Below, piece by piece: positions 44,783-55,642 of a stretch of DNA of 64,000 bases (position 1 is its first letter; each line of letters starts with the position of its first letter). A model generated the notes under the pieces. It was given only the letters and a program-made list of their open reading frames with translations, was not told the origin of the DNA and ran no database searches. Made by a program: the position numbers and the translations under genes. This DNA is from an uncultured Clostridia bacterium (GTDB lineage Bacteria; Bacillota; Clostridia; TANB77; CAG-465): NCBI GenBank assembly GCA_949106495.1, contig CARYZD010000003.1, positions 104,911 to 168,910 of the forward strand, given 5' to 3'.

Positions 44783-44804
44783 TTATTCTTCTCCTCTAAT
44801 TAAG

Positions 44805-44833
44805 AAAAAGAATAGCTACTGCTATTCTTTTAA
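44805..44833 (-). terminator. Terminator of the G5 protein gene
   Basis: AAAAGAATAGC pairs with GCTATTCTTTT around TACT. Confidence 0.75.
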
Positions 44834-44840
44834 CTTTCTA

Positions 44841-45836
44841 TTATAAGCCACCATTAGCTACTAATCTATCTCTTGTATTAAGTACTAAGTTAATATATGA
44901 ATTTCCTCCACCATATGAACTTAAGCCACCTTCTACACTTCCATGTATTCTTATATAATATGAAAGTAAATAAGCTCCTGCAGTCATATTATCATAAGGA
45001 TTTAATAAATCTGTTATTCCAAGTGTACCACTTAAATTAGCTAAATGTGTTCTTGCAACTTGGCATAACCCTAAATACATTCCACCATTATTAGCATTAG
45101 GATTATAACTACTCTCAACAAACATGATTGCTAAAAATAGTGGATAATCTACTCCATATTTTTTACATAAATTATATGCATATTGTTGATATTCAGTAGA
45201 GAATGCAATATTATATTGCACAAAACCACCATCAACTGCATCAGTTAATATTGATGTAACTACGCTACTTCTTGAAACTGTAACTTTAGTTCCAACCTCT
45301 ACAACTCTATTTTTAGCTTCGGCTATTACTTCTGTTGCAATTTCATCTTTTTGAATTACTTTATCATTAGTTGATTTTACTATATAACTTATAGATTTTG
45401 ATCCTTCTACTCCTTCTTGTATTACTTCAGTTTCACCAGAATCTCTTTCTCCATTATTTACTTTCTCTTCTTCAAATGGGATTGCTTCAATTTCTTGTTT
45501 TACACTAGCAACTATTGGAGAATATGATTCTCTAACTTTTTCAATATCAAAAGCTTCTTCCTTATTGCTAGACACAGTAATTGTCATACCATTTTTTATT
45601 CTTGACTTTTGTATTGGTTCAATTACAGCATTATCATTTAAAATAATATTATTTTGCAATAAAAATGCATCCACTGAACTTGCTAATGTTTTTATGGATT
45701 TTACATCACCATAGTAATTAAATGTTATTGTCTTAAGTTGAGTTGTTATTGCTAGTAATCCAGCTGTAGCAAATATAAGAACTAAACTTACAACTGTAAG
45801 AATTTTTCTAAATATAAATGCTTTATCTTCTTTCAC
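44841..45836 (-). CDS. G5-domain cell-wall protein with lytic transglycosylase domain
   Basis: 331 residues. One N-terminal membrane helix (about 11-30), a ubiquitin-like DUF348 region, a G5 domain (about 145-195, KVIQKDEIATEVIAEAKNRVVEVGTK in part), then an SLT-like domain with catalytic Glu in AIMFVESSYNP and LGLCQVA. YabE/resuscitation factor-like enzyme that remodels peptidoglycan at the outer face. GTG start with AGGAGG upstream. Confidence 0.88.
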   Translation of the reverse strand: MKEDKAFIFRKILTVVSLVLIFATAGLLAITTQLKTITFNYYGDVKSIKTLASSVDAFLLQNNIILNDNAVIEPIQKSRIKNGMTITVSSNKEEAFDIEKVRESYSPIVASVKQEIEAIPFEEEKVNNGERDSGETEVIQEGVEGSKSISYIVKSTNDKVIQKDEIATEVIAEAKNRVVEVGTKVTVSRSSVVTSILTDAVDGGFVQYNIAFSTEYQQYAYNLCKKYGVDYPLFLAIMFVESSYNPNANNGGMYLGLCQVARTHLANLSGTLGITDLLNPYDNMTAGAYLLSYYIRIHGSVEGGLSSYGGGNSYINLVLNTRDRLVANGGL

Positions 45837-45975
45837 AAAAATTCCTCCTAAGAATATTTAACAAGTTTATTATACTATATAATAATATCTTTGTCAAATT
45901 TGACTATATAATATTTAACTTGTTATTCTGCTGTATAATTAGATATTTTTATCTATTGTACTTAATATAATAATA

Positions 45976-46004
45976 TTGCAAATATATGTATTTGATGATA
46001 AAAT
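45976..46004 (+). promoter_or_regulatory. Promoter of lemA-htpX
   Basis: TTGCAA (45976-45981), 17-base spacer, TAAAAT (45999-46004). Confidence 0.55.
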
Positions 46005-46036
46005 AATTATAACGCATTAAAAGGAGGTATGTTTTT

Positions 46037-46585
46037 ATGTGGTTATTAATACTTGCACTAATTATACTTGTAATTATATTTGCTATAATTGGAATGTATA
46101 ATAATTTAGTAAGCTTAAAAATGAGAGTTAAAAATGCATGGGCACAAATAGATACTCAACTTAAAAGAAGATTTGATTTAATTCCAAATTTAGTTGAAAC
46201 TGTTAAAGGTTATACAGCTCATGAACAAGAAACTTTAGAAAAAGTTATTGCAGCTAGAAATAGCTATGCAACAGCTTCAACTGTTGAAGATAAAGCAAAT
46301 GCTAACAATGCATTAAATGCAACACTAAAAAATTTATTTGCATTATCTGAGTCTTACCCAGATTTAAAAGCAAATCAAAACTTTATGGCATTACAAACAG
46401 AATTAACTGGAACAGAAGATAAAATTGCTTATTCAAGACAATTTTATAATGATACAGTTCAAATGTATAATACTGCTATAATGAAATTTCCAGCAAATAT
46501 AATTGCAGGAATGTTTGGTTATAAAGAAGAAGCATTTTTTGCAATTGATGAAGTTGAAAAAGAACCTGTTAAAGTACAATTCTAA
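46037..46585 (+). CDS. lemA: LemA family protein
   Basis: 182 residues. N-terminal membrane helix, then the LemA helical bundle: KNAWAQIDTQLKRRFDLIPN, VKGYTAHEQETLEKV and YNDTVQMYNTAIMKFP. N-terminus outside, body cytosolic in known homologs. Co-occurs with htpX 15 bp downstream. Envelope stress role is assumed from that pairing. Confidence 0.94.
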   Translation: MWLLILALIILVIIFAIIGMYNNLVSLKMRVKNAWAQIDTQLKRRFDLIPNLVETVKGYTAHEQETLEKVIAARNSYATASTVEDKANANNALNATLKNLFALSESYPDLKANQNFMALQTELTGTEDKIAYSRQFYNDTVQMYNTAIMKFPANIIAGMFGYKEEAFFAIDEVEKEPVKVQF

Positions 46586-46600
46586 TTTATTGGTAACAAT

Positions 46601-47491
46601 ATGATTTTAAAATCCGTTAGAGATAATAAAATACAATCATATGCTATAGTTTTAGGCTTTTTAATTATAGTAACATTATTTATATATTTTGTATGTTATT
46701 TATTAGATTTTGGTCCATATTCTATTATAGTTGCATTTACTTTTTCAGTAATTACTAGTTTAGCATCATATTATAATTGTGATAAATTAGTACTAGTTAT
46801 GAATGGAGCAAGACCTGCTACAAAAGAGCAAGATTTATTACTATCAACATTACTTGATGGACTTTGTCTTGCATCAGGACTTCCAAAACCTAAATTATAT
46901 GTAGTAAATGATTCTTCGCCAAACGCTTTTGCTACTGGAAGAAATCCAGAGCATGCTGTAATTTGTGTAACAACTGGACTACTCGAAATGATGGATAAAT
47001 ATGAGCTTGAAGGAGTTCTTGCTCATGAATTATCTCACATCAAAAATTATGATATACTATTATCTACAGTTATATCTGTTTTTGCAGGATTTGTTGTAAT
47101 GGTTTCAGATTTTGTAATTAGATATGGATTTAGAAGAAGAAGGTCTTCTAATGATGATGATAAAAATCCAATGGAAGCTATATTATTAGTTGTTGGCTTA
47201 ATTTTTGTCATACTTTCTCCAATTTTTACAAAGCTTATTCAACTTGCCGTATCAAGAAAAAGAGAATATCTTGCAGATGCTACAGCAATTGAATTTACAA
47301 GAAACCCTAATGGTTTAATTTCTGCATTAAAGAAATTACAAGGTGATGCATCTACATTACAAAATGTTAGTAATGCTACTGCACATATGTATATAAATGA
47401 GCCTAAAAATAAAAACAGAGAAAAAACAGATTTATTTTCAACACACCCACCAATTTCAGAAAGAATAGCAAAACTTGAACACATTAATTAG
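46601..47491 (+). CDS. htpX: HtpX-like membrane zinc protease
   Basis: 296 residues. Two N-terminal helices, HELSH (about 146-150) in VLAHELSHIKNYD, further two helices, and the third zinc ligand in REYLADATAIEF. M48 protease that degrades misfolded membrane proteins. Operon with lemA; weak ribosome site GGTAA. Confidence 0.94.
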   Translation: MILKSVRDNKIQSYAIVLGFLIIVTLFIYFVCYLLDFGPYSIIVAFTFSVITSLASYYNCDKLVLVMNGARPATKEQDLLLSTLLDGLCLASGLPKPKLYVVNDSSPNAFATGRNPEHAVICVTTGLLEMMDKYELEGVLAHELSHIKNYDILLSTVISVFAGFVVMVSDFVIRYGFRRRRSSNDDDKNPMEAILLVVGLIFVILSPIFTKLIQLAVSRKREYLADATAIEFTRNPNGLISALKKLQGDASTLQNVSNATAHMYINEPKNKNREKTDLFSTHPPISERIAKLEHIN

Positions 47492-47516
47492 TCTCAAATT
47501 GAGACTAATTTTTTTG
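47488..47516 (+). terminator. Terminator of lemA-htpX
   Basis: TTAGTCTCAA pairs with TTGAGACTAA, followed by T7. Confidence 0.85.
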
Positions 47517-47591
47517 TCGAAATTTTAATATTACATATTTTAAATACATTAATATTATGATATAATCTAGGAAGTATTTAGGAGGACAAAA

Positions 47592-48047
47592 ATGAAACAA
47601 AGAGGATTTGAAATTGTAAAAGGTTATGAGGATAAGGACATTCATATACCTGTTAGAAAAACTGCACATTCTGCTGGATATGATGTAGAAGCTGCAGAAG
47701 ATATCACTATTCCAAAATATTATCCAGGAATTAAACCTACACTTATTCCAACAGGACTTAAAGCCTATTGTATGGAAGATGAATGCTATTTATTACTAAA
47801 TCGTAGTAGTGGTCCTAAAAAAGGGTTTTTAATGGCAAATAGTGTTGGATTAATTGATTCAGATTATTATGGAAATCCAGATAATGATGGACATTTTTAT
47901 TTTGCATATTTTAACTGTTCAGACCATGATATTGAAGTTAAAAAAGGAGATGTTATTGGGCAAGTAGTATTCCAAAAATATCTAACAGTAGATAATGACT
48001 CTGCAACAGGAAAACGTGTTGGTGGATTTGGTTCAACAGATAAATAA
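47592..48047 (+). CDS. dut: dUTP diphosphatase
   Basis: 151 residues. Motif 1 AGYDVEAAED, motif 2 NRSSGPKKGF, motif 3 GLIDSDYYGN, motif 4 region KKGDVIGQVVFQKY, and motif 5 GKRVGGFGSTDK. Trimeric dUTPase, converts dUTP to dUMP. AGGAGG present; terminator downstream. Confidence 0.94.
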   Translation: MKQRGFEIVKGYEDKDIHIPVRKTAHSAGYDVEAAEDITIPKYYPGIKPTLIPTGLKAYCMEDECYLLLNRSSGPKKGFLMANSVGLIDSDYYGNPDNDGHFYFAYFNCSDHDIEVKKGDVIGQVVFQKYLTVDNDSATGKRVGGFGSTDK

Positions 48048-48057
48048 ATTAAAACTT

Positions 48058-48088
48058 AGCTATCTTTTTTAGATAGCTTTTATTTTTT
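48058..48088 (+). terminator. Terminator of dut
   Basis: AGCTATCT pairs with AGATAGCT, then T-rich. Confidence 0.75.
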
Positions 48089-48154
48089 CGCCTAATTTCT
48101 ACTTAACTTTTATTACTATGTATGTTATAATATAACCACTTAGGAGTGATAATT

Positions 48155-48733
48155 GTGCAAGATCTATATATATATGTTGATAAAAACATATCTAGTGATT
48201 GCTTAAAATATGGTATTAAACTATCTGAACATGAAAATAGAATATTAAATTTAACTAATTCAATTAAAAGGGGAATACAAGCTTTTCTTTCTCCTAAAGA
48301 TTCAGAATTATATACTGACGATAATTTTGAATGTATAAGAGTAAAAACTAAAGGATTAACAGCTATAGTTTTTAATAAAATATGTGAAAATACAGATTTA
48401 ATAGATGATTTTATAGTAAATATAGAAGGTTATAATATTGGAGATTTTGAATCTCCAGAAGCTATTATTTGCTCTTCAATACTTCCAGATAATTTGTTTC
48501 CATACAATAAAATACTAGATAAACCATTATTAGTTCAAAATTCAAAAGAATTTTATTATGAAAAATGTATAAATGAAATACTTGAAACAGATATGTTTAG
48601 TAAATATGAACTTTACCAAACATTACTAATACTAGGAGACCAAAAAAAAGTATTAGATGTAAATAAATTTGATTCAATAAAGATATATACTGACCCAATA
48701 AGTGATAAAAAATATACAAAAAAGAGCAACTAA
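48155..48733 (+). CDS. Hypothetical protein
   Basis: 192 residues, soluble, acidic, no family recognised. A GTG at 48146 overlaps the ribosome site AGGAG, so the GTG at 48155, eight bases after it, is the better start. Single gene between two terminators. Confidence 0.6.
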   Translation: MQDLYIYVDKNISSDCLKYGIKLSEHENRILNLTNSIKRGIQAFLSPKDSELYTDDNFECIRVKTKGLTAIVFNKICENTDLIDDFIVNIEGYNIGDFESPEAIICSSILPDNLFPYNKILDKPLLVQNSKEFYYEKCINEILETDMFSKYELYQTLLILGDQKKVLDVNKFDSIKIYTDPISDKKYTKKSN

Positions 48734-48760
48734 ATTAAATTTTAGTTGCTTTTTTATTAT
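48725..48760. terminator. Bidirectional terminator
   Basis: AGCAACTAAA pairs with TTTAGTTGCT, with T run, between convergent genes. Confidence 0.75.
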
Positions 48761-49971
48761 TTCTCTTCTATTACGAGTTCATCATATAACTCTAGTTTAA
48801 AAGTTGAGTCTAAATTATACTTATCATATTGTGATTTATCCACATTTTCAACAATAGCAATACTATCACTTTTAGATATTATATTTATTAACACCCTCTT
48901 ATAGTCAGCACCATATACCATTAAAACATATTGATAGCCCTTCTCTTCATCTGTATATATGGAATTTAGAGGTACTGCCATTCCACTTATAGAGTTCCAA
49001 ACTACTTCACAAGAAAGCTTTCTGTAATCTACAAGCTTGTCTATTTCATTATTAATTTCAAAAAGTGAATAATTATATCCATTACTACTTATATTTTTCT
49101 TAAGCCTTGCTATTAAAGTTAAATTTTCTAAATCAGATATTCTAATTTTATATCTATTCCCTTGTTTAATATATTTATCATTATCGCCTGTTTTAGTCTT
49201 AACTAATAGATAAGCTCCGAAATTGTCTATAACTTTTATTCCAAACTCACTATTATTATTATCATACATAGATATTAAGCTTTCAAAATCTGATTCAGAA
49301 TAATTTTCTATATTATTATATGAAATTTTTTCCTCTATTCCATCTATTTTATATGTCACAACACCTGATACAGATGTAGATATTATATTATTTGAATTTT
49401 TACTAAGTTCAACTAGTCTTTCTCTTTTTGATACTAAATCTCTAATTGCTGAACTATCTGGAGAAGCATTTGCAAGTATAGTTATCTTTTTATATGCAAG
49501 TTCATCTAGTTTAGTTTTATACTCTTGTATTTTTAAATATGATGTAGTGTTTTGAACTTCCTTTGAATATTTTAATATATTATTATCTACATTAGATATA
49601 TCTGCAGAATAAGTAGTAGGTAAATCCTTAACTAATGTTTGAATTTGTTTATCTATATCTGCAATTTGCTTTTGGTAATCATCATAGCTTTCATTTTGAT
49701 AAGTCGCAATAGCTTCATTTTTTGATGCTCTTTTTCCTTGGTCAACAATTGAAATTATAGCTTTACTATTATCGTAATCTATTACAGTCTCATTTTTAAT
49801 TAAATATAAATTTGTTTCTACTGAACTTTCTATATCTCCATTTATAACTGTATATGTTGTTTTATGGTTAAACTCATTTTTTGAAATATATAATACAAAA
49901 AATGCTAACAATATCACAACAATTATAATTATCTTAATATTCGTTTTTAAAAAGTTAACTACTTTTTCCAT
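48757..49971 (-). CDS. HlyD-like membrane fusion protein
   Basis: 404 residues. One N-terminal helix (about 13-27), an interrupted lipoyl-like domain, a long coiled coil (about 85-185), and a C-terminal beta barrel. This is the layout of HlyD/RND-type adaptors; no lipobox. No partner transporter adjoins it. Lies 15 bp behind miaA. Confidence 0.8.
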   Translation of the reverse strand: MEKVVNFLKTNIKIIIIVVILLAFFVLYISKNEFNHKTTYTVINGDIESSVETNLYLIKNETVIDYDNSKAIISIVDQGKRASKNEAIATYQNESYDDYQKQIADIDKQIQTLVKDLPTTYSADISNVDNNILKYSKEVQNTTSYLKIQEYKTKLDELAYKKITILANASPDSSAIRDLVSKRERLVELSKNSNNIISTSVSGVVTYKIDGIEEKISYNNIENYSESDFESLISMYDNNNSEFGIKVIDNFGAYLLVKTKTGDNDKYIKQGNRYKIRISDLENLTLIARLKKNISSNGYNYSLFEINNEIDKLVDYRKLSCEVVWNSISGMAVPLNSIYTDEEKGYQYVLMVYGADYKRVLINIISKSDSIAIVENVDKSQYDKYNLDSTFKLELYDELVIEEK

Positions 49972-49985
49972 ATACTACTCCTAAG

Positions 49986-50915
49986 TTATTTATTTATATA
50001 TCTTAGAATTTCATCTACTAAATCATCTTTTCCCTTACTTCCATCTAATTTTATACAATCTAATTTATTATTAAACCATGTTAATTGTCTTTTAGCATAA
50101 TGTCTTGTTTCTTTTTTTAAAGTCTCAGTTGCTTCTTCTAAAGTTTCTTTTCCTTCAAAATATGGAAAAAACTCTTTATATCCTATAGCTTGCATACAAG
50201 TATTATCTTTTGGAAGTTTCATATCATACACTTTTTTTGCTTCTTCTAATATTCCATCTTTAACCATTAAATCTACTCTAAGATTAATTCTATTATATAA
50301 GTATTCTCTTTCTTGCTCAATACAAAATACAAAAAAATCATATTTACTATTTTCTTTTTGTATTCTTTCTCTTTCTTCTTCCATATGAATAGATTTTAGT
50401 TTAGTATTTTTAGCCATCTCAATTGCTCTTATTACTCTTTTTACATTATTCATATGTATTTCATTTGCAGATTCAGGATCTAATTCCTCTAACATTTTGT
50501 GAAGATACTCGTTTCCATTCTCCTTAGCTATATTTTCTAATTCTTTTCTATATTCTATGTCTGTTTCTTCTTCATCAAAATTCATATTATATACAACAGA
50601 ATTCACATATAAGCCTGTCCCACCTGCAATTATTACTTTCTTTCCTCTACTAAGTATTTCTTCAATTTTATCATAACACATCTTCTTAAAATCTGCAACG
50701 CTAAACTTATCTTCTACATTACATACATCTATAATATGATGTGGTATCCCCTGTGCTTCTTCTTCTGTCACTTTAGCAGTTCCTACATCTAGTTCTTTAT
50801 ATATTTGCATTGAATCTGCAGATATAATTTCTGCATCAATCTTCTTTGCAAGTTCTATAGCAAGCCCAGTTTTTCCTGATGCTGTAGGTCCAACAATACA
50901 AATAACCTTTTCCAA
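49986..50915 (-). CDS. miaA: tRNA dimethylallyltransferase
   Basis: 309 residues. P-loop GPTASGKTGLA (9-19), ISADSMQIYKELDVGTAK, and KRQLTWFNN near the end. Isopentenylates A37 of tRNAs reading UNN codons. Operon mutS-mutL-miaA, a common Firmicutes order. Confidence 0.96.
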   Translation of the reverse strand: MEKVICIVGPTASGKTGLAIELAKKIDAEIISADSMQIYKELDVGTAKVTEEEAQGIPHHIIDVCNVEDKFSVADFKKMCYDKIEEILSRGKKVIIAGGTGLYVNSVVYNMNFDEEETDIEYRKELENIAKENGNEYLHKMLEELDPESANEIHMNNVKRVIRAIEMAKNTKLKSIHMEEERERIQKENSKYDFFVFCIEQEREYLYNRINLRVDLMVKDGILEEAKKVYDMKLPKDNTCMQAIGYKEFFPYFEGKETLEEATETLKKETRHYAKRQLTWFNNKLDCIKLDGSKGKDDLVDEILRYINK

Positions 50916-50932
50916 TTTCTTTTTCTCCTTTA

Positions 50933-52861
50933 TTATTTTCTCATAAACTTTCTTTCAATCTCATATCTTGTCATTGGCACCGCTGTTGGTCTTCCATGTG
51001 GACAAGTAAATGGATTATCTAAATTAATCATATTATCTACAAGTCTTTTTTGTTCTTCAACATCAAGTTTCATTCCGCCTTTTACAGCAGCTTTACAAGC
51101 AAGAGTAGCTAAAAATCTGTGCTCTTTTTCTTGTCTTTCTGTTTTCTCAGATGTAGATAATTCTGTTATCATATCTTTAAACATAGACTTATGGTCTATA
51201 TTATATCCAATATTAGGTACACCAGATATTTTATATGAATTTTCTCCAAATTCTTCAAGTATAAATCCAGCATTTTCTAACATATCTACATTATCTTTTA
51301 CTATATTCATTTCTTTTGTAGAAAGACCTATAAGAAGTGGAATAAGTAACATTTGAGTTTGTCTATCTTTTGCATAATATGCTTCTTTTATTTGTTCAAA
51401 TAAATATCTTTCATGGGCTGCGTGTTGATCTACAAAATACATTTTATCTTTCATTTGAATAATTATATATGTATCAAATAAATGTCCCACATACTTATAC
51501 ACATTATCCACTTTATCTATTTTAGTTTCTTCATATGATTCTACTTCAAATTTTGCTTGTTCAAATGTATTCTCTACTTTATATTCCATTCTCTCTTGAG
51601 TACTGTCTTCTAAAATTTCTTCATTTATATTCCCTATTTTATCATTTAAAGACTCAATTAAACTATTAATTTGAACAGGCTCAGCCTTAGGTTGTTGATA
51701 TAACTTTTGAGTAGCTGATTCAAAATTATATTTCTTTTCTTCTTTTGTTGGTATTACACCATTATTTATTAAATCTTTCGTAATTTGCTCAATTTTCTTA
51801 TCTTGTGTGTCACCAATGATTTCTTTTGCTTTTATTTCTTCTCTTGCTATAGTAAAAGGACTAGTTTTAGCATTATCATTTTCTATAGCCCCCCTTACTG
51901 CATGATATACTGTCTCAAATATTTTAGCTTCATCTGCAAATTTTACCTCAAGTTTTGCAGGATGTACATTAACATCTATTAATGCTGGATTCATGTATAT
52001 ATTACAAACTATAAAAGCATGTTTACTTATTGCAAACTTTTCTTCACAGGCTCTATCAATAGCAGAAGATATAGTTTTATCTCTTATATATCTATTATTT
52101 AAAAATGTATATTGATGAATTCTTGTAGAACGGGATATAACAGGTTTACCAAGCATTCCAAATACTTTCATATCCCCTGTTTCATAATCTATTGGAATAA
52201 CTGCATTATATATTTCTTTACCAAATACATCATATATAGTATCATGTAAATTTCCTGTTCCAGATGTTTGTAATACTGTTTTTCCGTTATTTATATATTT
52301 AAAACTGACATTAGGATATGATAATGCAAGTCTTGTCATTACATCTTCTATATATCCTGCTTCTGTATAATCTTTTTTTAAAAATTTAAATCTAGCAGGT
52401 ACATTATAAAAAACATCAAAAATTTCAATTGTTGTACCAGTAACTGATGGTACTTCTTGATTAGAAATTACATTACCACCTTCTACTCTTACTTTTCTTC
52501 CAATCTCTTCATTTATGTTTTTAGTTGTAAGAGTTACTTTGGAAATTGCTGCAACAGATGCTAATGCTTCACCTCTAAATCCCATAGAAGTAATTTTTTG
52601 TAAATCTTCTTCTTTTCTTATTTTACTTGTTGCATGTCTTTCAAATGCAAGTTCAATATCATCAGATTTAAATCCTGTTCCATTATCTGTTATTTTAATA
52701 TAACTTATACCACCCTTTTTAATTTCTACTGATACTGATGTCGCTTTAGCATCAATTGAATTTTCAACTAATTCTTTAACAATAGATGCTGGTCTATCTA
52801 CAACTTCACCAGCTGCTATTTTATTTATTGTTTGTTCATCTAATAATACTATATCTCCCAT
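50933..52861 (-). CDS. mutL: DNA mismatch repair protein MutL
   Basis: 642 residues. GHKL ATPase (ENSIDAKATS, DNGTGF, GFRGEALASV) and C-terminal endonuclease domain DQHAAHERYLFEQ with ACKAAVKGG and CPHGRPT. Couples MutS recognition to strand incision. 17 bp before miaA. Confidence 0.97.
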   Translation of the reverse strand: MGDIVLLDEQTINKIAAGEVVDRPASIVKELVENSIDAKATSVSVEIKKGGISYIKITDNGTGFKSDDIELAFERHATSKIRKEEDLQKITSMGFRGEALASVAAISKVTLTTKNINEEIGRKVRVEGGNVISNQEVPSVTGTTIEIFDVFYNVPARFKFLKKDYTEAGYIEDVMTRLALSYPNVSFKYINNGKTVLQTSGTGNLHDTIYDVFGKEIYNAVIPIDYETGDMKVFGMLGKPVISRSTRIHQYTFLNNRYIRDKTISSAIDRACEEKFAISKHAFIVCNIYMNPALIDVNVHPAKLEVKFADEAKIFETVYHAVRGAIENDNAKTSPFTIAREEIKAKEIIGDTQDKKIEQITKDLINNGVIPTKEEKKYNFESATQKLYQQPKAEPVQINSLIESLNDKIGNINEEILEDSTQERMEYKVENTFEQAKFEVESYEETKIDKVDNVYKYVGHLFDTYIIIQMKDKMYFVDQHAAHERYLFEQIKEAYYAKDRQTQMLLIPLLIGLSTKEMNIVKDNVDMLENAGFILEEFGENSYKISGVPNIGYNIDHKSMFKDMITELSTSEKTERQEKEHRFLATLACKAAVKGGMKLDVEEQKRLVDNMINLDNPFTCPHGRPTAVPMTRYEIERKFMRK

Positions 52862-52917
52862 ATTTTTCTCCTTTTTTCAAAACTATTATACTATTTTTTT
52901 GTAGAATTTACAAGACA

Positions 52918-52944
52918 GAAAAAAGCACATCAATATGTGCTTAA
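52918..52944 (-). terminator. Hairpin at the end of mutS
   Basis: AGCACAT pairs with ATGTGCT, T-rich on the minus strand; may reduce read-through into mutL. Confidence 0.55.
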
Positions 52945-55544
52945 TCTAATTTTTCTTTTAGTTTATATAATACTTCTAAAGCATCTTTTGGAGTAAGTTC
53001 ATCTAAATCTATTTTCTCAAGAGTACTTACTACTCCTGCCATTTTATAATTAAACATATCTACTTGAACTTCTTCTGTAGTAATTTTCTTCTTTTTTTGA
53101 TCAATTGTCTTTTTAGCTAAATCTACATTTTCAAGATACTTTAATATTTCTTTTGCTCTAGATATAACAGGCTTTTTAATACCTGCAAGTTTTGCAACAT
53201 AAATGCCATATGATTCATCTGCTCCACCTGGTGTAATTTTTCTTAAGAAAATTACATCATCACCTTTTTCTTTAACATCTACAGAATAATTTTTTACTCC
53301 ATCTATTTTTTCTTCTAATTCGATAAGTTCATGATAGTGTGTTGCAAATAATGTTTTAGCTCCAACTTTTTCTAAATCTGCCATATATTCAACTGTAGCC
53401 CATGCAATTGCAAGTCCATCATATGTAGATGTTCCTCTTCCTATTTCATCTAATATTACTAAACTATTTTTAGTAGCATTTTCTAATATATTAGATAATT
53501 CTTGCATTTCAACCATAAATGTAGATTGTCCCATTGCTAAATCATCTGAAGCGCCAATTCTTGTAAATATTCTATCTACAATTGATATAGTAGCACTATC
53601 TGCTGGTACAAATGAACCAAGTTGTGCCATATATGTAATTATAGCTACTTGTCTCATATAAGTAGATTTACCAGCCATATTAGGACCTGTAATAATTAAA
53701 AATCTATCTGTATTATTATTTAAAAACGAATCATTAGGAATAAACTGTTCATTTTTTAATGCTTTTTCTACAACAGCATGTCTACCATTTTTAATATCTA
53801 TAACTCCATCATCTGTAATTACTGGTTTTACATACTTATTATTTATTGCTACTGTTGCAAATGAGCATAAAACATCAAGTATTGAAATAATGGATGCTGT
53901 TTTTTGTATTCTTATTACTTGTGAAGATACTTCTTCTCTAATTTTACAAAATATATCATATTCTAAATCTACAAGTTTTTCTTTAGCGCCAAGTATCTTT
54001 TCTTCTATTTCTTTTAACTCTTCTGTAACATATCTTTCTGCCCCAGCTAATGTTTGTTTACGAATGTATCTGTCCTCAGGCACTTGTGATTTGTATGAAT
54101 TAGTTACTTCAATATAATATCCAAATACTCTATTATATCCTATTCTTAACCATTTTCCTTTAATTCCCGTAAGTTCTTTCTCTTTAGCTTCAAGTTCCAT
54201 TAACCACTCTTGTCCTTTTATTGAAGCATTTCTATAATCATCTACTTGTGAACTAAATCCATCTTTTATAATTCCACCTTCTTTAATAGTTACTCCTGCA
54301 TCTTCAATAATAGCTTTATCTATTAAAGTATATACATCTTCTAATGTATCAAGTGAATTATAAAACTCTGTAAAATATGTGTCATTTGTTTTATCTACTA
54401 TTTGTTTAATTAGTTTTTTTAGTTCTGGTAATTTTTGCAGTGAATTCTTAAGGGATGTAAGTTCTCTTGCATTTACACTTCCACCAACCACTTTAGATAT
54501 TAATCTTTCTATATCATATACAGTCTTTAATGTATCTCTTAATTCGTCTCTAAACATATTATTTTCAACTAATACTCCAACTGCATTTTGTCTATTTATT
54601 ATTTCTTCTTTATTTAATAATGGTGATTCAAGCCAGTGCCTTAAGGCTCTTCCTCCCATTGCAGTTACAGTCTCATCAAGAACCCATAATAAGCTTCCTT
54701 TTTTTGTATGTTCTCTATTTGCTTCTAAAATTTCAAGATTTTTTCTAGTACTTGTGTCAAGTTGCATATATCTTTCTATTTCATATTTTATTACATTGTT
54801 AATTTGTTCAATTGAACTTTTTTGTGTTTCTTCAATATAATTTAAAAGTAATGTAGAAGCTTCATTTTCTAATTTATTTAACTCTATATTATGCTTATTT
54901 AGTATATCTTCTAATTGCTTATTTTTTTCATTATTATTATATGTACTAATATATATATTAAATATTCTATTAAATTCTTTAAAGAATATTGAATTTTCTT
55001 TAGTTGCATCAGATAAAATTATTTCAGAAGGAGATATTCTTGAAATTTCATTTAATATTTTAGTATTTACATCCACTCCACTAATACTAGATATAAAAAA
55101 CTCTCCTGTTGAAATATCACAAAATGATATAGCACATTCTTTTTTATTCATAAAAATACTTGCAATGTAATTATTTCTTTTTTCATCAAGCATCGTTAAA
55201 TCTGTAATTGTACCAGGTGTTACAATTTTTACAACATCTCTTTTTACAATGCCTTTTGCATATTTAGGATCTTCTAATTGCTCACAAATTGCTACTTTAT
55301 ACCCCTTTTCAACAAGTTTTGGTATGTAAGTATCTCTTGCATGATGAGGAATTCCACACATTGGTGCTCTTTCTTCTAATCCACAATCTTTCCCTGTAAG
55401 AGTAAGCTCAAGTTCTTTACTTACAGTTATTGCATCATCAAAAAACATTTCATAAAAGTCACCTAATCTATAGAACAAAATACAATCTTTATACTTCTCT
55501 TTTGTCTCTAAATAACATTGCATCATTGGCGTAACTTGTGCCAT
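52941..55544 (-). CDS. mutS: DNA mismatch repair protein MutS
   Basis: 867 residues. Mismatch-binding DFYEMF near residue 28, Walker A GPNMAGKST near 615, signature STFMVEMQE, Walker B LVILDEIGRGTST, and a C-terminal dimer region. Recognises mispairs and recruits MutL. Followed by mutL on the same strand. Confidence 0.97.
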   Translation of the reverse strand: MAQVTPMMQCYLETKEKYKDCILFYRLGDFYEMFFDDAITVSKELELTLTGKDCGLEERAPMCGIPHHARDTYIPKLVEKGYKVAICEQLEDPKYAKGIVKRDVVKIVTPGTITDLTMLDEKRNNYIASIFMNKKECAISFCDISTGEFFISSISGVDVNTKILNEISRISPSEIILSDATKENSIFFKEFNRIFNIYISTYNNNEKNKQLEDILNKHNIELNKLENEASTLLLNYIEETQKSSIEQINNVIKYEIERYMQLDTSTRKNLEILEANREHTKKGSLLWVLDETVTAMGGRALRHWLESPLLNKEEIINRQNAVGVLVENNMFRDELRDTLKTVYDIERLISKVVGGSVNARELTSLKNSLQKLPELKKLIKQIVDKTNDTYFTEFYNSLDTLEDVYTLIDKAIIEDAGVTIKEGGIIKDGFSSQVDDYRNASIKGQEWLMELEAKEKELTGIKGKWLRIGYNRVFGYYIEVTNSYKSQVPEDRYIRKQTLAGAERYVTEELKEIEEKILGAKEKLVDLEYDIFCKIREEVSSQVIRIQKTASIISILDVLCSFATVAINNKYVKPVITDDGVIDIKNGRHAVVEKALKNEQFIPNDSFLNNNTDRFLIITGPNMAGKSTYMRQVAIITYMAQLGSFVPADSATISIVDRIFTRIGASDDLAMGQSTFMVEMQELSNILENATKNSLVILDEIGRGTSTYDGLAIAWATVEYMADLEKVGAKTLFATHYHELIELEEKIDGVKNYSVDVKEKGDDVIFLRKITPGGADESYGIYVAKLAGIKKPVISRAKEILKYLENVDLAKKTIDQKKKKITTEEVQVDMFNYKMAGVVSTLEKIDLDELTPKDALEVLYKLKEKLD

Positions 55545-55642
55545 ATTTCAGCCTCCTTAAAACAGGCTTATTATATCAAAAAATGTAGAAAAAATCAATA
55601 AATATAATTTCTCGTGTACGTTTTTTAAATATAAAAAATAAA